From Mycobacterium ahvazicum (GTDB taxonomy: Bacteria > Actinomycetota > Actinomycetes > Mycobacteriales > Mycobacteriaceae), in the NCBI RefSeq assembly GCF_900176255.2, contig NZ_FXEG02000004.1, positions 27,514 to 91,513 of the forward strand: a stretch of DNA of 64,000 nucleotides, read 5' to 3'. Each line of letters starts with the position of its first letter. The first letter of the stretch is position 1. The position numbers were made by a program, and so were the translations under genes. Positions 8,381 through 18,200 of this stretch are shown piece by piece. The notes below the pieces were generated by a model, which was not told where the DNA came from, searched no databases, and saw only the letters and a list, made by a program, of their open reading frames with translations.

Positions 8381-10282
8381 ATGAGCGAGGGGCAGGCCTC
8401 ACGGGAGGGCTCGACGTTCGGGCCCTACCACCTGAAACGGCTGCTGGGCCGGGGTGGGATGGGCGAGGTCTACGAGGCCGAGCACACCGTCAAAGAGTGG
8501 ACCGTCGCGGTCAAGCTGATGTCGGACCAGTTCAGCTCGGACCCCGTCTTTCGTGAGCGGATGAAGCGCGAAGCGCGCACCGCGGGCCGTTTGCAGGAAC
8601 CGCACGTCGTGCCGATCCACGACTACGGCGAGATCGACGGAAAAATGTTCATGGAGATGCGCCTCGTCGAGGGCACCGACCTGGACAGCTTGCTCAAACG
8701 GTACGGTCCGCTGACGCCGCCACGCGCGGTCGCGATCATCACCCAGATCGCGTCGGCTCTGGATGCCGCCCACGCCGCCGGCGTTATGCACCGTGACGTG
8801 AAGCCGCCCAACATCCTGGTCACCCGGGATGATTTCGCCTACCTCGTCGACTTTGGCATCGCCAGCGCCACCACCGACGAGAAGCTCACCCAGCTCGGCA
8901 CCGCGGTCGGCACCTGGAAATACATGGCCCCGGAGCGATTCACCAACGACGAGGTGACCTACCGCGCCGACATCTACGCGTTGGCGTGTGTGCTGCACGA
9001 ATGCCTGACCGGAGCCCCGCCGTACCGCGCCGACAGCGCCGGTGTGCTGGTCAAGGCGCACATGAGCGATCCCGTCCCGCTGCCCAGCGCGGTCCGCGCG
9101 GGCATTCCCAAGGCTTTCGACGCGGTGATCGCACGCGGGATGGCCAAGAAGCCCGAAGACCGCTACGCGAGCGCGGGCGATCTGGCGCTGGCCGCGCATG
9201 AGGCACTGAGCACTCCCGATCAAGACCATGCGTCGGACATCCTGCGCCGCAGTCAGGAAGCGACCCTGCCCGGCAAGGACAAGCTCGAGCAGCCACCGAC
9301 GATCGCGGGCACCGCGGCCGCGCCGCCCGTGCAGCGGCCGGCCACACCCTCGCCGCCGCCGACGCCGACGCCGTATCCGCGTCCGAGCTCCCCGCCGGTG
9401 CCGCCGCACCACGCTCCGAGCCCGCGGCCCTGGGCGCCCGAGAGCGGGCCCGTCCCCACCCCGGGTCAGCCCGTCTCGGGCCCGCAGTATTACCAAGGCA
9501 GCAGCGGCAACTGGGGCGGCCCGCCATCGGGTGCCCACCCGCACGCGCAGCCCGTCGGCCCCACCCAGTGGAACCTGGGCCAGCAGCCGCCCCGACCCAA
9601 GCGCAATCCGTGGCCGATCATCGCCGCGGCCGCCGTGCTGCTCGTGGTCGTGGTCAGCGCGGTGGCTATCTGGCTGATCATTCCCGACCCCAAGCCGCCA
9701 CCGGAACCGATTGCGTCCACGCGGCTCAACTCGCTGCTGCTGAGCGCCTCGGATATCAACACCATCATGGGCGCGACGAACATCCAGCCCGGCAAGCCCA
9801 TTACGACGATGGGCACTTCCTCGATGACGGTGTCGATACCGGACTGCGAGGGCGCGCTGTACACGACTCAGGATCCGGTGTACGCCGGCAGTGGCTGGAC
9901 GGGCATCTACGGCCTGGTGTCCGCCGAACCGGGCGACAACAACGACCACTGGGTCAACCAGGCGGTGGTGGCCTTCCCGACCGCCGACAAGGCCAAGGCG
10001 TTCCTGCAGGGCTCGCTGGACAAGTGGAAGAAGTGTGTCGGCCAGACGGTGACGGTGGACAATTCGGGCAAGACCTATCGGTGGACTTTCGCCCCCGTCC
10101 AAGGCAATTCACCGAAGATATCGGTGCTGCAGACCCAGGAGGGGGCCGACGGCTGGCAGTGTGAGCACGCGATGAGCGTGGCGAACAATGTGATCGTCGA
10201 CGTCAACGCCTGCGGTTACCACATCAGCGATCAGTCCAGCCAGATCGCCGAAAAGATCGTCGACAAGGTGAACAACACCTAG
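8381..10282 (+). CDS. pknH: PknH, membrane Ser/Thr protein kinase with PknH sensor domain (copy 2)
   Basis: A 633-residue receptor kinase. The kinase domain repeats that at 3874 (Lys45, HRD Asp139, DFG, TQLGT loop). A long Pro-rich linker leads to one transmembrane helix near 408-432. The extracellular domain (448-633) is the PknH-type sensor with four Cys (489, 552, 594, 611), fitting its two disulfides. In M. tuberculosis PknH phosphorylates EmbR and DosR. The sensor domain makes this the better PknH orthologue, although the copy at 3874 is the one next to embR. It ends the four-gene signalling cluster; the next gene is on the opposite strand. Confidence 0.93.
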   Translation: MSEGQASREGSTFGPYHLKRLLGRGGMGEVYEAEHTVKEWTVAVKLMSDQFSSDPVFRERMKREARTAGRLQEPHVVPIHDYGEIDGKMFMEMRLVEGTDLDSLLKRYGPLTPPRAVAIITQIASALDAAHAAGVMHRDVKPPNILVTRDDFAYLVDFGIASATTDEKLTQLGTAVGTWKYMAPERFTNDEVTYRADIYALACVLHECLTGAPPYRADSAGVLVKAHMSDPVPLPSAVRAGIPKAFDAVIARGMAKKPEDRYASAGDLALAAHEALSTPDQDHASDILRRSQEATLPGKDKLEQPPTIAGTAAAPPVQRPATPSPPPTPTPYPRPSSPPVPPHHAPSPRPWAPESGPVPTPGQPVSGPQYYQGSSGNWGGPPSGAHPHAQPVGPTQWNLGQQPPRPKRNPWPIIAAAAVLLVVVVSAVAIWLIIPDPKPPPEPIASTRLNSLLLSASDINTIMGATNIQPGKPITTMGTSSMTVSIPDCEGALYTTQDPVYAGSGWTGIYGLVSAEPGDNNDHWVNQAVVAFPTADKAKAFLQGSLDKWKKCVGQTVTVDNSGKTYRWTFAPVQGNSPKISVLQTQEGADGWQCEHAMSVANNVIVDVNACGYHISDQSSQIAEKIVDKVNNT

Positions 10283-10329
10283 CGACGCCAATACCTAAGC
10301 GGCGCTGCGGCATTAGCTTATTCGGGAGC

Positions 10330-10890
10330 CTATTCGGGTAGGTCTGGCCCCTGGGCGCGCAGGTCGTCGACCGCCGACATCGCGTCGCGTAACTTGGCGA
10401 GCCATTCCTCGGTGTGTTCGCCGACGAGCTTGACCGACCACGCCAGAGCGTCGGCGCGAGACCTGGCGACACCGGCGTCCACCAACGTGTCGAGCACCTG
10501 GCGTTCCGGTTGCTTCAAGCGCGTCATCACCGGAACTGCGATGTGCGTGAACAGGATTCGCTCGCCACCGATCTCCAGGCCCCAGGAAACCTTGCGGCCG
10601 TAGCGATCCTGCGCCTCGTCGGCGATGCGCATCCGCTCCGAGCGGGTCTCCTCGCGGAACCGTGAGGCCCGGCCCTCGGCGCGCGCCTCGCTGTCTTCGG
10701 CCGCGTCCGCGAGCTTGCCGATGACAGTGATCTCCTCGCGGTCCACCACGACCGTCGGGTCGCCGTCGAACCAGCCTTCGGGCAGGCGTCCGGCGAACCA
10801 TTCCGCCGCGCCGGTGGCATCGGGTTGCTGGGCTTGCTGCCAGCCCCCGGGGCGGCCGTACCGCCTAGAACTGTGATGGTGTGATTTCAT
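10330..10890 (-). CDS. Rv1265-like putative DNA-binding regulator
   Basis: A 186-residue soluble protein placed like Rv1265 between pknH and the Rv1264-type cyclase. Rv1265 of M. tuberculosis is reported to respond to cAMP and low oxygen and its structure suggested nucleotide and DNA binding. The sequence shows a basic N-terminus (RRYGRPGGWQQ), a beta-rich middle (VVVDREEITVIGKL), a charged helix (ARAEGRASRFREETRSERM) and an ILFTHIAVPVM segment before C-terminal helices. I chose ATG 10890 over an upstream GTG at 10914 because the inverted repeat at 10891-10922 directly precedes it and resembles an operator. No catalytic motif is visible. Confidence 0.8.
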   Translation of the reverse strand: MKSHHHSSRRYGRPGGWQQAQQPDATGAAEWFAGRLPEGWFDGDPTVVVDREEITVIGKLADAAEDSEARAEGRASRFREETRSERMRIADEAQDRYGRKVSWGLEIGGERILFTHIAVPVMTRLKQPERQVLDTLVDAGVARSRADALAWSVKLVGEHTEEWLAKLRDAMSAVDDLRAQGPDLPE

Positions 10891-10922
10891 GATTACATCA
10901 TTACACCGTTGCACATGTAATC
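10891..10922. promoter_or_regulatory. Inverted repeat abutting the Rv1265-like start, candidate operator
   Basis: GATTACAT (10891-10898) and ATGTAATC (10915-10922) are a perfect 8-bp inverted repeat with a 16-nt spacer, and a further ATTACA lies at 10900-10905. The patch is AT-rich in a GC-rich genome and touches the start codon of the minus-strand gene, so a protein bound here would block transcription or initiation. It may be an autoregulatory site; the regulator is inferred only. Confidence 0.55.
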
Positions 10923-10960
10923 AGGACCGGTTCGCTCGCGGCGAACGGCAACCGGTCCTG
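10922..10960. terminator. Hairpin between adenylate cyclase and the Rv1265-like gene
   Basis: CAGGACCGGTT (10922-10932) pairs perfectly with AACCGGTCCTG (10950-10960), an 11-bp stem; an alternative inner pairing is TTCGC with GCGAA (10931-10945). It lies in the 240-nt gap downstream of the cyclase and upstream of the Rv1265-like start, so it may end cyclase transcripts or form part of the 5' leader of the next gene. No T-run is present. Confidence 0.5.
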
Positions 10961-11132
10961 GGCATGGACCGCAAAACCGTTGATATGGCCCGCTCACAGG
11001 CGTATTTTTGATCACGAAGCAGGCCCGGAAGCGGCCAAGTCAAAGCGCCGGCAGAGGGGAAGGAGCCGGCCGCGTCGGACCGTGTCAGACGCCCCCCAGC
11101 GCCGCCCGGGCCTGCCTAAACCTGTAACGGAC

Positions 11133-12260
11133 TCAGTCGTTGTCACCGTCGCCGCGGCGCACCCGGAACAGCTTGACCTCATTCTTGACGCCCTTGAGGC
11201 GGCGTGCGCCCGCGAAAGACGCGGAAAACTCCAGGGTTTCGCCGACGGCCTCCCACACCGAGTCGGCGACCAGAACGGTGCCGGGGCGGGCCACGCCGGT
11301 GACCCGGCTCGCGACGTTGACCGGGCGGCCGAACCAATCACCGGCCCGGCTCACCGCCATCCCGGCGGCCACCCCCGCCCGCAGCCGGGGAAAGTCGTCG
11401 TCGGTATCGACCGTTTCAACAAGCTTCAGCACGGCATCGAGCAAGGGCGCGGGCTCGGGACAGACGAACATCACCGCGTCCCCGATCGTCTTGATGAACC
11501 GGACCGGTGGGACCGTCACGTCCCGGGCCAGCCCCGCCAGCCGACTGGCCAGTTGCCCCAGCTCCTCGGGCGAGACCACCTCGCCCAGCTTGGTGAAACC
11601 GACCAGGTCGGCGAACGCGACGGTGACCTCGCGCGCGCCCGGCAACGGTTCGCCCGCGGCGCGCTCGGCGGCGTTGACCGCTTCGGTCTCCATCATGTGC
11701 CGAAGCTGCATGAACAGCATCTGCTCGATCATCGGTCCGAGCTGCGGCGCGATCTGGCCCACCAGCGCCTGGGATGCCTTGGCGATCTCCAGCTCGGTGG
11801 CTCCCGGGCGCATGATCGCCTCCAGCGCGGCATACCGCATCACCTCGGCGGTGTGCGAGAGGCCTTCGGCGAGCACCCGCACCACCAGCACGACCTGGTC
11901 GGGGTTGAGCCCCAGCTCCACGAAGCGCTGCGCGTAGGCGGCCGCTTCGCCGTCGGCGCGCATGTGGATCGACGCGTCCGGATCGTCCACCCGGGCCAGC
12001 CCGATCGCCCGCTGCACGCGCTGCAGCAGCGTCAGGTCGATGTGGTGTTGCTCGCTGATCTCGCGCGCCGACACATAGGTGCCGTCGTCTCCGATCAGGC
12101 GACGGCTGGCCAGCAGCAGCGGCGGATTGGTGGCCCGGATCTCCGCGGGGGTGACGCCCTGTCCCAGTAGCCAGGCGACCAGCTCGGCGCGTTCCCTGCG
12201 CGCGTCGCCGTCGAGTCCGTCGAGCAGATCGTCAATGTTGGCGTCGACCTCGTCGTCCAC
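11133..12260 (-). CDS. Class III adenylate cyclase, Rv1264-type pH-sensing
   Basis: Makes cAMP from ATP. Of 375 residues, about 1-205 form the helical N-terminal regulatory domain that in Rv1264 inhibits the enzyme and relieves it at acid pH. The catalytic domain (210-370) has both metal aspartates (Asp218 in FADLVGFTKL, Asp261 in TIGDAVMF), the adenine-selecting Lys257 (FIKTIGD) and the transition-state Asn315/Arg319 in GRPVNVASRV, so it should be active as a homodimer. Start is GTG 12260. Only 27 bp separate it from the divergent glycosylase gene. A Crp-family gene (25039) and a Crp-type site (62758) also lie in this window. Confidence 0.92.
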   Translation of the reverse strand: MDDEVDANIDDLLDGLDGDARRERAELVAWLLGQGVTPAEIRATNPPLLLASRRLIGDDGTYVSAREISEQHHIDLTLLQRVQRAIGLARVDDPDASIHMRADGEAAAYAQRFVELGLNPDQVVLVVRVLAEGLSHTAEVMRYAALEAIMRPGATELEIAKASQALVGQIAPQLGPMIEQMLFMQLRHMMETEAVNAAERAAGEPLPGAREVTVAFADLVGFTKLGEVVSPEELGQLASRLAGLARDVTVPPVRFIKTIGDAVMFVCPEPAPLLDAVLKLVETVDTDDDFPRLRAGVAAGMAVSRAGDWFGRPVNVASRVTGVARPGTVLVADSVWEAVGETLEFSASFAGARRLKGVKNEVKLFRVRRGDGDND

Positions 12261-12287
12261 GTGGCCAACCTACAACGCCGGCGGGCG

Positions 12288-12794
12288 ATGATGGCAGTGA
12301 TGACCCCGCCGCTGCTGCATGGTTTCGCACCCGTCGTCGACGAGCGCGCCCGGGTGCTGATCCTGGGCTCGTTTCCCAGTGCCCAGTCGCTGGTGGCCCA
12401 GCAGTATTACGCCAATCCGCGAAATGCGTTCTGGCCCATCGCCGGTGCGCTTTTCGGATTCGACCCCGACGCGCCCTACGAGTCCCGGCTGACCGTTTTG
12501 CGATCCCGCGGGGTGGCGCTGTGGGACGTGCTGCGCAGCTGCCGCCGAGCCGGTAGTGCCGACTCGGCGATCGATCCGAAAAGCTTGGTGGTCAACGACT
12601 TTGCCGGGTTGTTCGCCGACTACCCGGGAATCGCCGGGGTTTACTTCAACGGCGCCAAGGCGGCCGAGATGTACCGCAGGCTGGCCCAGCCCGACGAGCG
12701 GATCGAGTTCCACCGGCTGCCGTCCAGCAGCCCGGCCCATGCCACCCGGCCCGGCGTCAAGCTGGCGGCCTGGCGCGAGATGTTGCGGCTATGA
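12288..12794 (+). CDS. Deoxyinosine/hypoxanthine-DNA glycosylase (uracil-DNA glycosylase superfamily)
   Basis: A 168-residue base-excision repair enzyme of the UDG superfamily. Motif 1 is ILGSFPSAQSL, followed by YYANPRNAFWPI typical of the family 6 hypoxanthine glycosylase group, VALWDVL, and a C-terminal LPSSSPAHA in the position of the catalytic H-loop. It would excise deaminated purine or uracil bases. Starts at ATG 12288, 12291 or 12300 are all possible; no clear ribosome site is seen, and the divergent cyclase leaves only 27 bp, so leaderless initiation is likely. It converges on amiB2 with 5 nt between stops. I do not recall a gene here in M. tuberculosis. Confidence 0.85.
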   Translation: MMAVMTPPLLHGFAPVVDERARVLILGSFPSAQSLVAQQYYANPRNAFWPIAGALFGFDPDAPYESRLTVLRSRGVALWDVLRSCRRAGSADSAIDPKSLVVNDFAGLFADYPGIAGVYFNGAKAAEMYRRLAQPDERIEFHRLPSSSPAHATRPGVKLAAWREMLRL

Positions 12795-12799
12795 CCCCG

Positions 12800-14188
12800 T
12801 CATGACACCGGCGGTCGGCGGCGCGCCCACGGTCGCGCCGCTTCGATCTGCGCGGACAGCGACAGCAGCGTCGCCTCGTCGAACGGCCGGCCCACCAGCT
12901 GTACCGACAACGGCAGGCCGTCGCCGTCGAAATCCCACGGCACCACCGCGGCGGGCTGACCGGTCGCGTTCCACGGAGCGAAGTACGGCACCTGCTGGGC
13001 GACCAGCAACAGCGTCGACACCGCGCCGCGGCGCCGGTACGCACCGATGCGCGACGGCCCTTCCGCGGTGCCCGGCGTGATCACGACGTCGACATCGTCG
13101 AAGATCGACTGAATCTTGGTGTTCATGCCTTCCTCGGCGGCCCGCACGGCTGCCATCCTGCGGTCCGAGAAGAACGACCCCATCCGCGCCAGCGTGCGGG
13201 TGCGGGACTCGAGCCGTTCCGGGTGAGCCTGCGCGTCGGCGTCGTCGCAGATGCCGCGCAGATAGCGCGGCAGGAAGTTCGTATAGAGCTGGGCCACTGG
13301 ATAGTCGGGATCGGCGGTGATCACCTCGTGCCCGAGATCGCGCAGCAGCGCACCGGCCGCCTCGACCGCCGCCAGCTCTTCGCGACCGACCCGCTGCGGA
13401 ACCGTCGGGATCTTGGTGCTCAACGCAATTCGCAGTTTGCCCGGATCGCGCGACGCCGCGGCGACGAACTCGCCCTCGGGTCCCGGGATCGTCGAGGTGA
13501 TATCGAGAAACAGCGCCGCATCGGCCACCGAGCGCGCGATCGGGCCGTTCACGGAGAGGCCGTACCAGGCGTTGTCGTGCGGTTCCAGCGAGACGCGATC
13601 GCGGTGCGGCTTCAGACCGTACAGCCCACACCAGGACGACGGGACACGGATCGAGCCGCCGCCATCGGATCCCAACGCCAGCGGGGCCAGCCCGGCGGCG
13701 ACCGCGGCGCCGCTACCCCCGCTGCTCCCGCCGGGGCTGCGCCCGAGATTCCACGGGTTGCGGGTCGCGCCGAACGTCAGCGACTCGGTGAACGGAAAGA
13801 TCATCAGCTCGGGCACATTGGTCTTTCCGATGATGACCGCGCCGGCCGCGCGCAACCGGCGGACTACTTCCGCGTCGGAGGTCACCGGCGGACCGTGGCC
13901 GCCGCTGCCGCAGGCCGTCACCTCGCCCGCGACGTCGACGTCGTCCTTGATCGCGATCGGCACGCCCAGCAGCGGCAGCCGCTCGCCCGCGTCGAGCAGT
14001 TCCTGAGCGGCGTAGGCGTCCTCACGTGCGCTGTCGGCCAGCACCACGCGGTAACAGCGCAGGTCGCTGTCCAGCCGAGCGATCCGTTCCAGGTAGACCT
14101 CGAGCAGGTCGACAGCGCTGATTTCACCGTCGGCGAGCATCCGTGCCAGTGCGCCCGCACCGGCGAATGCGACATCGCGAGCGTCCAC
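12800..14188 (-). CDS. amiB2: Amidase AmiB2 (amidase signature family)
   Basis: Hydrolyses amide bonds of an unknown carboxamide; orthologue of Rv1263. The amidase-signature triad is complete: Lys81 (IAIKDDVDVAG), cis-Ser155 (SPGGSSGGSG) and nucleophile Ser179 (SDGGGSIRVPSS), spaced as in fatty acid amide hydrolase. GTG 14188 gives 462 residues, the length I recall for AmiB2; a longer open frame upstream overlaps the divergent HIT gene and is not credible. There is no signal peptide, so it is cytosolic. Confidence 0.92.
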   Translation of the reverse strand: MDARDVAFAGAGALARMLADGEISAVDLLEVYLERIARLDSDLRCYRVVLADSAREDAYAAQELLDAGERLPLLGVPIAIKDDVDVAGEVTACGSGGHGPPVTSDAEVVRRLRAAGAVIIGKTNVPELMIFPFTESLTFGATRNPWNLGRSPGGSSGGSGAAVAAGLAPLALGSDGGGSIRVPSSWCGLYGLKPHRDRVSLEPHDNAWYGLSVNGPIARSVADAALFLDITSTIPGPEGEFVAAASRDPGKLRIALSTKIPTVPQRVGREELAAVEAAGALLRDLGHEVITADPDYPVAQLYTNFLPRYLRGICDDADAQAHPERLESRTRTLARMGSFFSDRRMAAVRAAEEGMNTKIQSIFDDVDVVITPGTAEGPSRIGAYRRRGAVSTLLLVAQQVPYFAPWNATGQPAAVVPWDFDGDGLPLSVQLVGRPFDEATLLSLSAQIEAARPWARRRPPVS

Positions 14189-14236
14189 TGCGGCAGCGTA
14201 ACCCTCGGGTCGGCCCGGCCCCAGTACGGTGGCGAC

Positions 14237-14665
14237 ATGTCCTGCGTGTTCTGTGCGATCGTCGCCGGGGAGGCTCCGGCCATCCGGATTTACGAAGACG
14301 ACGACTACCTGGCGATCCTCGACATCCGCCCGTTCACCCGCGGGCACACGCTGGTGATCCCCAAACAGCACACCGTCGATCTGACCGACACCCCGCCGTC
14401 GACGCTGGCCGGGATGATCGCCATCGGCCAGCGGATCGCGCGCGCCGCCCGGGCGACCGAATTGGCCGACGCGACCAACATCGGGATCAACGACGGCAGT
14501 GCGGCCTTCCAGACCGTGTTCCACATCCACCTGCACGTGCTGCCCCGCCGCAACGGCGACAAGCTGTCGGTGGCCAAGGGGATGTTGCTACGCCGCGACC
14601 CCGATCGCGAGGCCACCGGGCAGATCCTGCGCGACGCGCTGGCACGCATCGACGCCAGTCAGTAG
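14237..14665 (+). CDS. HIT-family nucleotide hydrolase/transferase
   Basis: A 142-residue histidine-triad protein (Rv1262c orthologue). It opens with the Cys pair CVFCAI, contains the conserved FTRGHTLVIPK segment and carries the active-site triad HIHLHVLP near residue 96. HIT proteins cleave phosphoramidate or nucleoside-phosphate bonds via a covalent His-NMP. ATG 14237 is the only start that avoids overlap with divergent amiB2 (48 bp between them). It is followed after 10 nt by the nitroreductase gene and is probably cotranscribed with it. Confidence 0.93.
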   Translation: MSCVFCAIVAGEAPAIRIYEDDDYLAILDIRPFTRGHTLVIPKQHTVDLTDTPPSTLAGMIAIGQRIARAARATELADATNIGINDGSAAFQTVFHIHLHVLPRRNGDKLSVAKGMLLRRDPDREATGQILRDALARIDASQ

Positions 14666-14675
14666 AACTGACTTC

Positions 14676-15128
14676 ATGAGCAACCTCACCACCCTGGAGC
14701 GGATCTTTCTGGCTCCACTGCTGCGCGTTCACGACTCGCTCTACCGGAAAACCGACGGCCGGATCGGCCACCACATACCCGGCATGCCGGACAGCCTGCT
14801 GCTGCACACGATCGGCGCCAAGACCGGCCAGCAGCGCTCCTCCACCCTGAGCTACGCCAAGGACGGTGACTCGTACCTGGTCGTCGCGTCCTATGGAGGT
14901 AGCGACAGCGCGCCCGGCTGGTACCACAACCTGCGCAAGCGTCCGGAGTGCGAAATCAACGTCGGCTCGAAGCGCTTCGCGGTCACCGCGCGCAGCATCG
15001 GTCCCGATGACCCCGACTATGCGCGCCTGTGGCAGATCGTCAACAAGAACAACGCCAACCGGTACGAGGGCTATCAGACCCGGACGTCGCGGCCGATCCC
15101 GATCGTCGCGTTAACGCCTACCAAATAG
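14676..15128 (+). CDS. Deazaflavin (F420)-dependent nitroreductase family protein
   Basis: A 150-residue Ddn-like protein (Rv1261c orthologue) of the split beta-barrel flavin/F420 family. Family landmarks are LLHTIGAKTGQQRSSTL, which binds the deazaflavin phosphate tail, followed by VVASYGGSDSAPGWYHNL and the ending RPIPIVALTP. Ddn itself reduces quinones and activates nitroimidazole prodrugs; the natural substrate of this member is unknown. It sits 10 nt after the HIT gene. Confidence 0.9.
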   Translation: MSNLTTLERIFLAPLLRVHDSLYRKTDGRIGHHIPGMPDSLLLHTIGAKTGQQRSSTLSYAKDGDSYLVVASYGGSDSAPGWYHNLRKRPECEINVGSKRFAVTARSIGPDDPDYARLWQIVNKNNANRYEGYQTRTSRPIPIVALTPTK

Positions 15129-15238
15129 CACTAACCTGCACAAAAGCACCAGCTAAGCCAACGGGGACGTTTATTCTGCCCTAGCACTGGTGAAGCCTCC
15201 ATGCGTTCACCCGGGGGGACTGATCGGCTGGAGCGGCA

Positions 15239-18200
15239 ATGAAGCGCTGGACGGGGATCCCGTGGCAGCGATTCGGGCTGTCCGCGCGCCTCGGGTGGCT
15301 CGTCGTCGCGGGATACGGCTGCGCCGGCCTGCTGATCGTCATCGCGGACGTCCGGAACCTGGAAGGCGCCTACGCGACCCGCCCGGTCGACGAGATCGCG
15401 CTGGCGGGGAGTCTGCTGTTCGGTTCGGCATGTTGTCTGCGAGCCGCGCGCTTCGCCGACGGGCGTCGAAGACTGGGCTGGCTGGCCATGGTGACGGCCC
15501 AGCTGGGCTGGGCGATCGGCGAGCTCATCTGGGCGTTCTACGACGTGCGCTCCCAGCTGGACCACGCATCGCACCCGGCGGCCGCCGAGATCGTGCTGCT
15601 GCTGTGGCCATTCGGCGCCATGACGTCCTTGGTGGCGCTGTCCAACGTGTCTCGGCACAGTTCGCGGCGGCTGGTGCTCGACGGCCTGATCCTGGTCACC
15701 TCGCTGCTCGTGGTGTCGTGGGTCTTCGTGCTGGAAAAGCAGCTGCGTGACACCACCGGCTCCCGGACCGCGACGGTCGCACAGGTGGTCAACGACGGCA
15801 TCCTGCTGACGACGGCGATCCTGATGCTGTCCCGGGGCCGCCCCGGTGAGCGACCAAGCCGCAGCCTGGTGGCCGCCGGCATCGCGGTGATCAGCATTGC
15901 CGACATCACGATGGTGTTCGACACCGGGATAGGCAGCTATCACGTCAGCGATCTGGGCGACCTGGGCCGAGTGGCCGGACTGTGCATGATCACGCTCGGC
16001 GCCTTGGCCAGCGTCAACGAGACCACCCAGGTCTCGGCGTCGCGCAGCGAGGTGTTGTCGCGCACCCTGCTGTGGTTGCCCTACCTGCCGCTGGCGCTGG
16101 CCGCGGTCGTCGGATTCGGCGCCATCGTCCGGGCCCAGCACGGGGTGTTGACCGCTCTGCTGGGCATTCTCGTCGGCGCGGTGCTGGTCCGGCAATTCAT
16201 CGCGCTCACCGAGAACCAGGAGCTGTTGTCGGCGGTCGCGCGGGAGGCGTTTCGGGACAGCCTGACCGGCCTGGCGAATCGGCCGCATTTCCTGCATCGG
16301 CTCGAAGACGCCGTCGCGGCTCGAAATGAAGACGGCGCACCGATAGCGGTGCTGTGCCTCGACCTGGACAACTTCAAGGCGGTCAACGACGGCCTTGGGC
16401 ACCCGGCCGGCGACGAGCTGCTCATCCGGGTAGCCGGACGCCTCACCGCCGCCCTGCACGACAACGGCCTGATCGCCCGCCTCGGCGGTGACGAATTCGC
16501 GGTGCTGCTCGAAGGTTCCGTCGAAGAGTCCCAGGCCGCCGCGCAGGACGTGCTCGAGGCGTTCAGCGCCCCGATCGTGATCGACGGCGTGCCCGTCGCG
16601 GTGCGACCCAGCATCGGCTTCACCGTGGCCACGGCCGCGTCGACGTGCACCGTCGACCAGCTTCTCCGGCACGCCGACCTGGCCATGTACACCGCGAAAC
16701 GGGAAGGCGGACACTGCGTCCGCAGTTTTGTGCCCGACATTCCGTTCTCCTATACATTCCCGCGGTCCACCGAGTCGGCGGTCTCGGCGGCCTCGGCGTT
16801 GCCGGCCAAACTGGCGGACTGGGTGCCCGTTTCGGCCGCCGTCTCGGGCGCCTCCGGCGCGCCACGCACCGCGGGGGCACACCCGAACACATCGATGCCG
16901 GCCGTCGCGGCGGACCCGCCCGAAGGCCCACAATGGGGACCGTTGCCAGTACGAATTACTATGGCGTTCTTGGCAATTGGCGTGATCACCTTTACCGCGA
17001 CCAGCCTGGCCGGACTCAATGCCAAAGACACCGCCTTCACCAATATCCTGTACGCGGCGTTGAACCTGTTGGCGGCCATGCTCATTGGAGCACGCGCCTA
17101 TCGCGTCGCGGCCGATCGACTGGCCTGGTGGCTGATTGCGCTCGGTATGGCAAGCTCGGCCGTCGGCGACTTTGTCTACCTCTTGCGGGTGCCCGACGGG
17201 CAGTCGCCCTCGGTGGCCGACGCCGAGTATCTGGCGTTCTACCCATTCGTCTATCTCGGGCTGCTGCTGCTCGTCCGGGCACGCCTGGCCGCCGTACCGA
17301 TCCCGATCCGCCTCGATCCGCTGGTATGTGGTTTGGCCATGGCCGCACTGGGTGTGGCGCTGCGGGCCGGACCCTTCCACGCGGCGGCGACCCGGACGCC
17401 GGACACCGTCTTGGTAGGACTGCTCTACCCGTGGGGAGATCTGGTGCTGGCGGCCCTGGCCGCCGGCATGCTGCCAGTAGTGGGTTGGCGCAACGAATTT
17501 CGCTGGCTCTTACTGGTGGCCGGGCTGGTGGGATTTGCGCTCGCCGACACGGTTTATCTCTTCGAGACGGCCGCGGGCTCCTACCGGGTCGGCACCACGC
17601 TGGATGCCGCCTGGCCCGCGGCGTCGCTACTGGTGGCCATGGCCAGCTGGGCGCCCGCCGCGTCGGTACCGCCGGCACTCAAGCGAGGATTCGGCTCCTA
17701 CGCCGTGCCGGTAGCGTGCACGGCAGTCGCACTGAGCGTGATCATCTTGGACGAAAACTCGCGACTGGCAACGGCTTTGGCGGCTTTGAGCCTGGTTACG
17801 GCCGCCGTGCGGTTTTCGCTGACGCTGCGCGACGTCAGCATGATGGCCGAAAGTTACAAGCACGCCATGACCGACGAGTTGACGACATTGCCCAACCGGC
17901 GGTCACTGGCCACCGCGCTGACGTCGATGTCCGACTCCCCGTCGGCAGAGCTCGACCCGGCACTCAAGACGCCGTCACGCAAGGCGTTGCTGTTGGTGAA
18001 GCTGTACGAGATCGACGAGATCAGCGACTCACTCGGCCGCCATTTCGGTGCCGAGCTGTTGCGCCATATCGCCGACCGGCTTGCCACGACCGTGCGCCGC
18101 GAGGATCTTCTGGCGCGGGTGACCGATGACGAATTCGCGATCCTGCTGACCGAGGGATCCGACCTGACCGGCGCCCGGGCCCAGGCGGGCCGCTTGCTCG

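Noticed and set aside
14189..14536. N-terminal extension of amiB2 in an open frame
   Set aside because: It would overlap the divergent HIT gene, adds no domain, and GTG 14188 gives the expected 462 residues.
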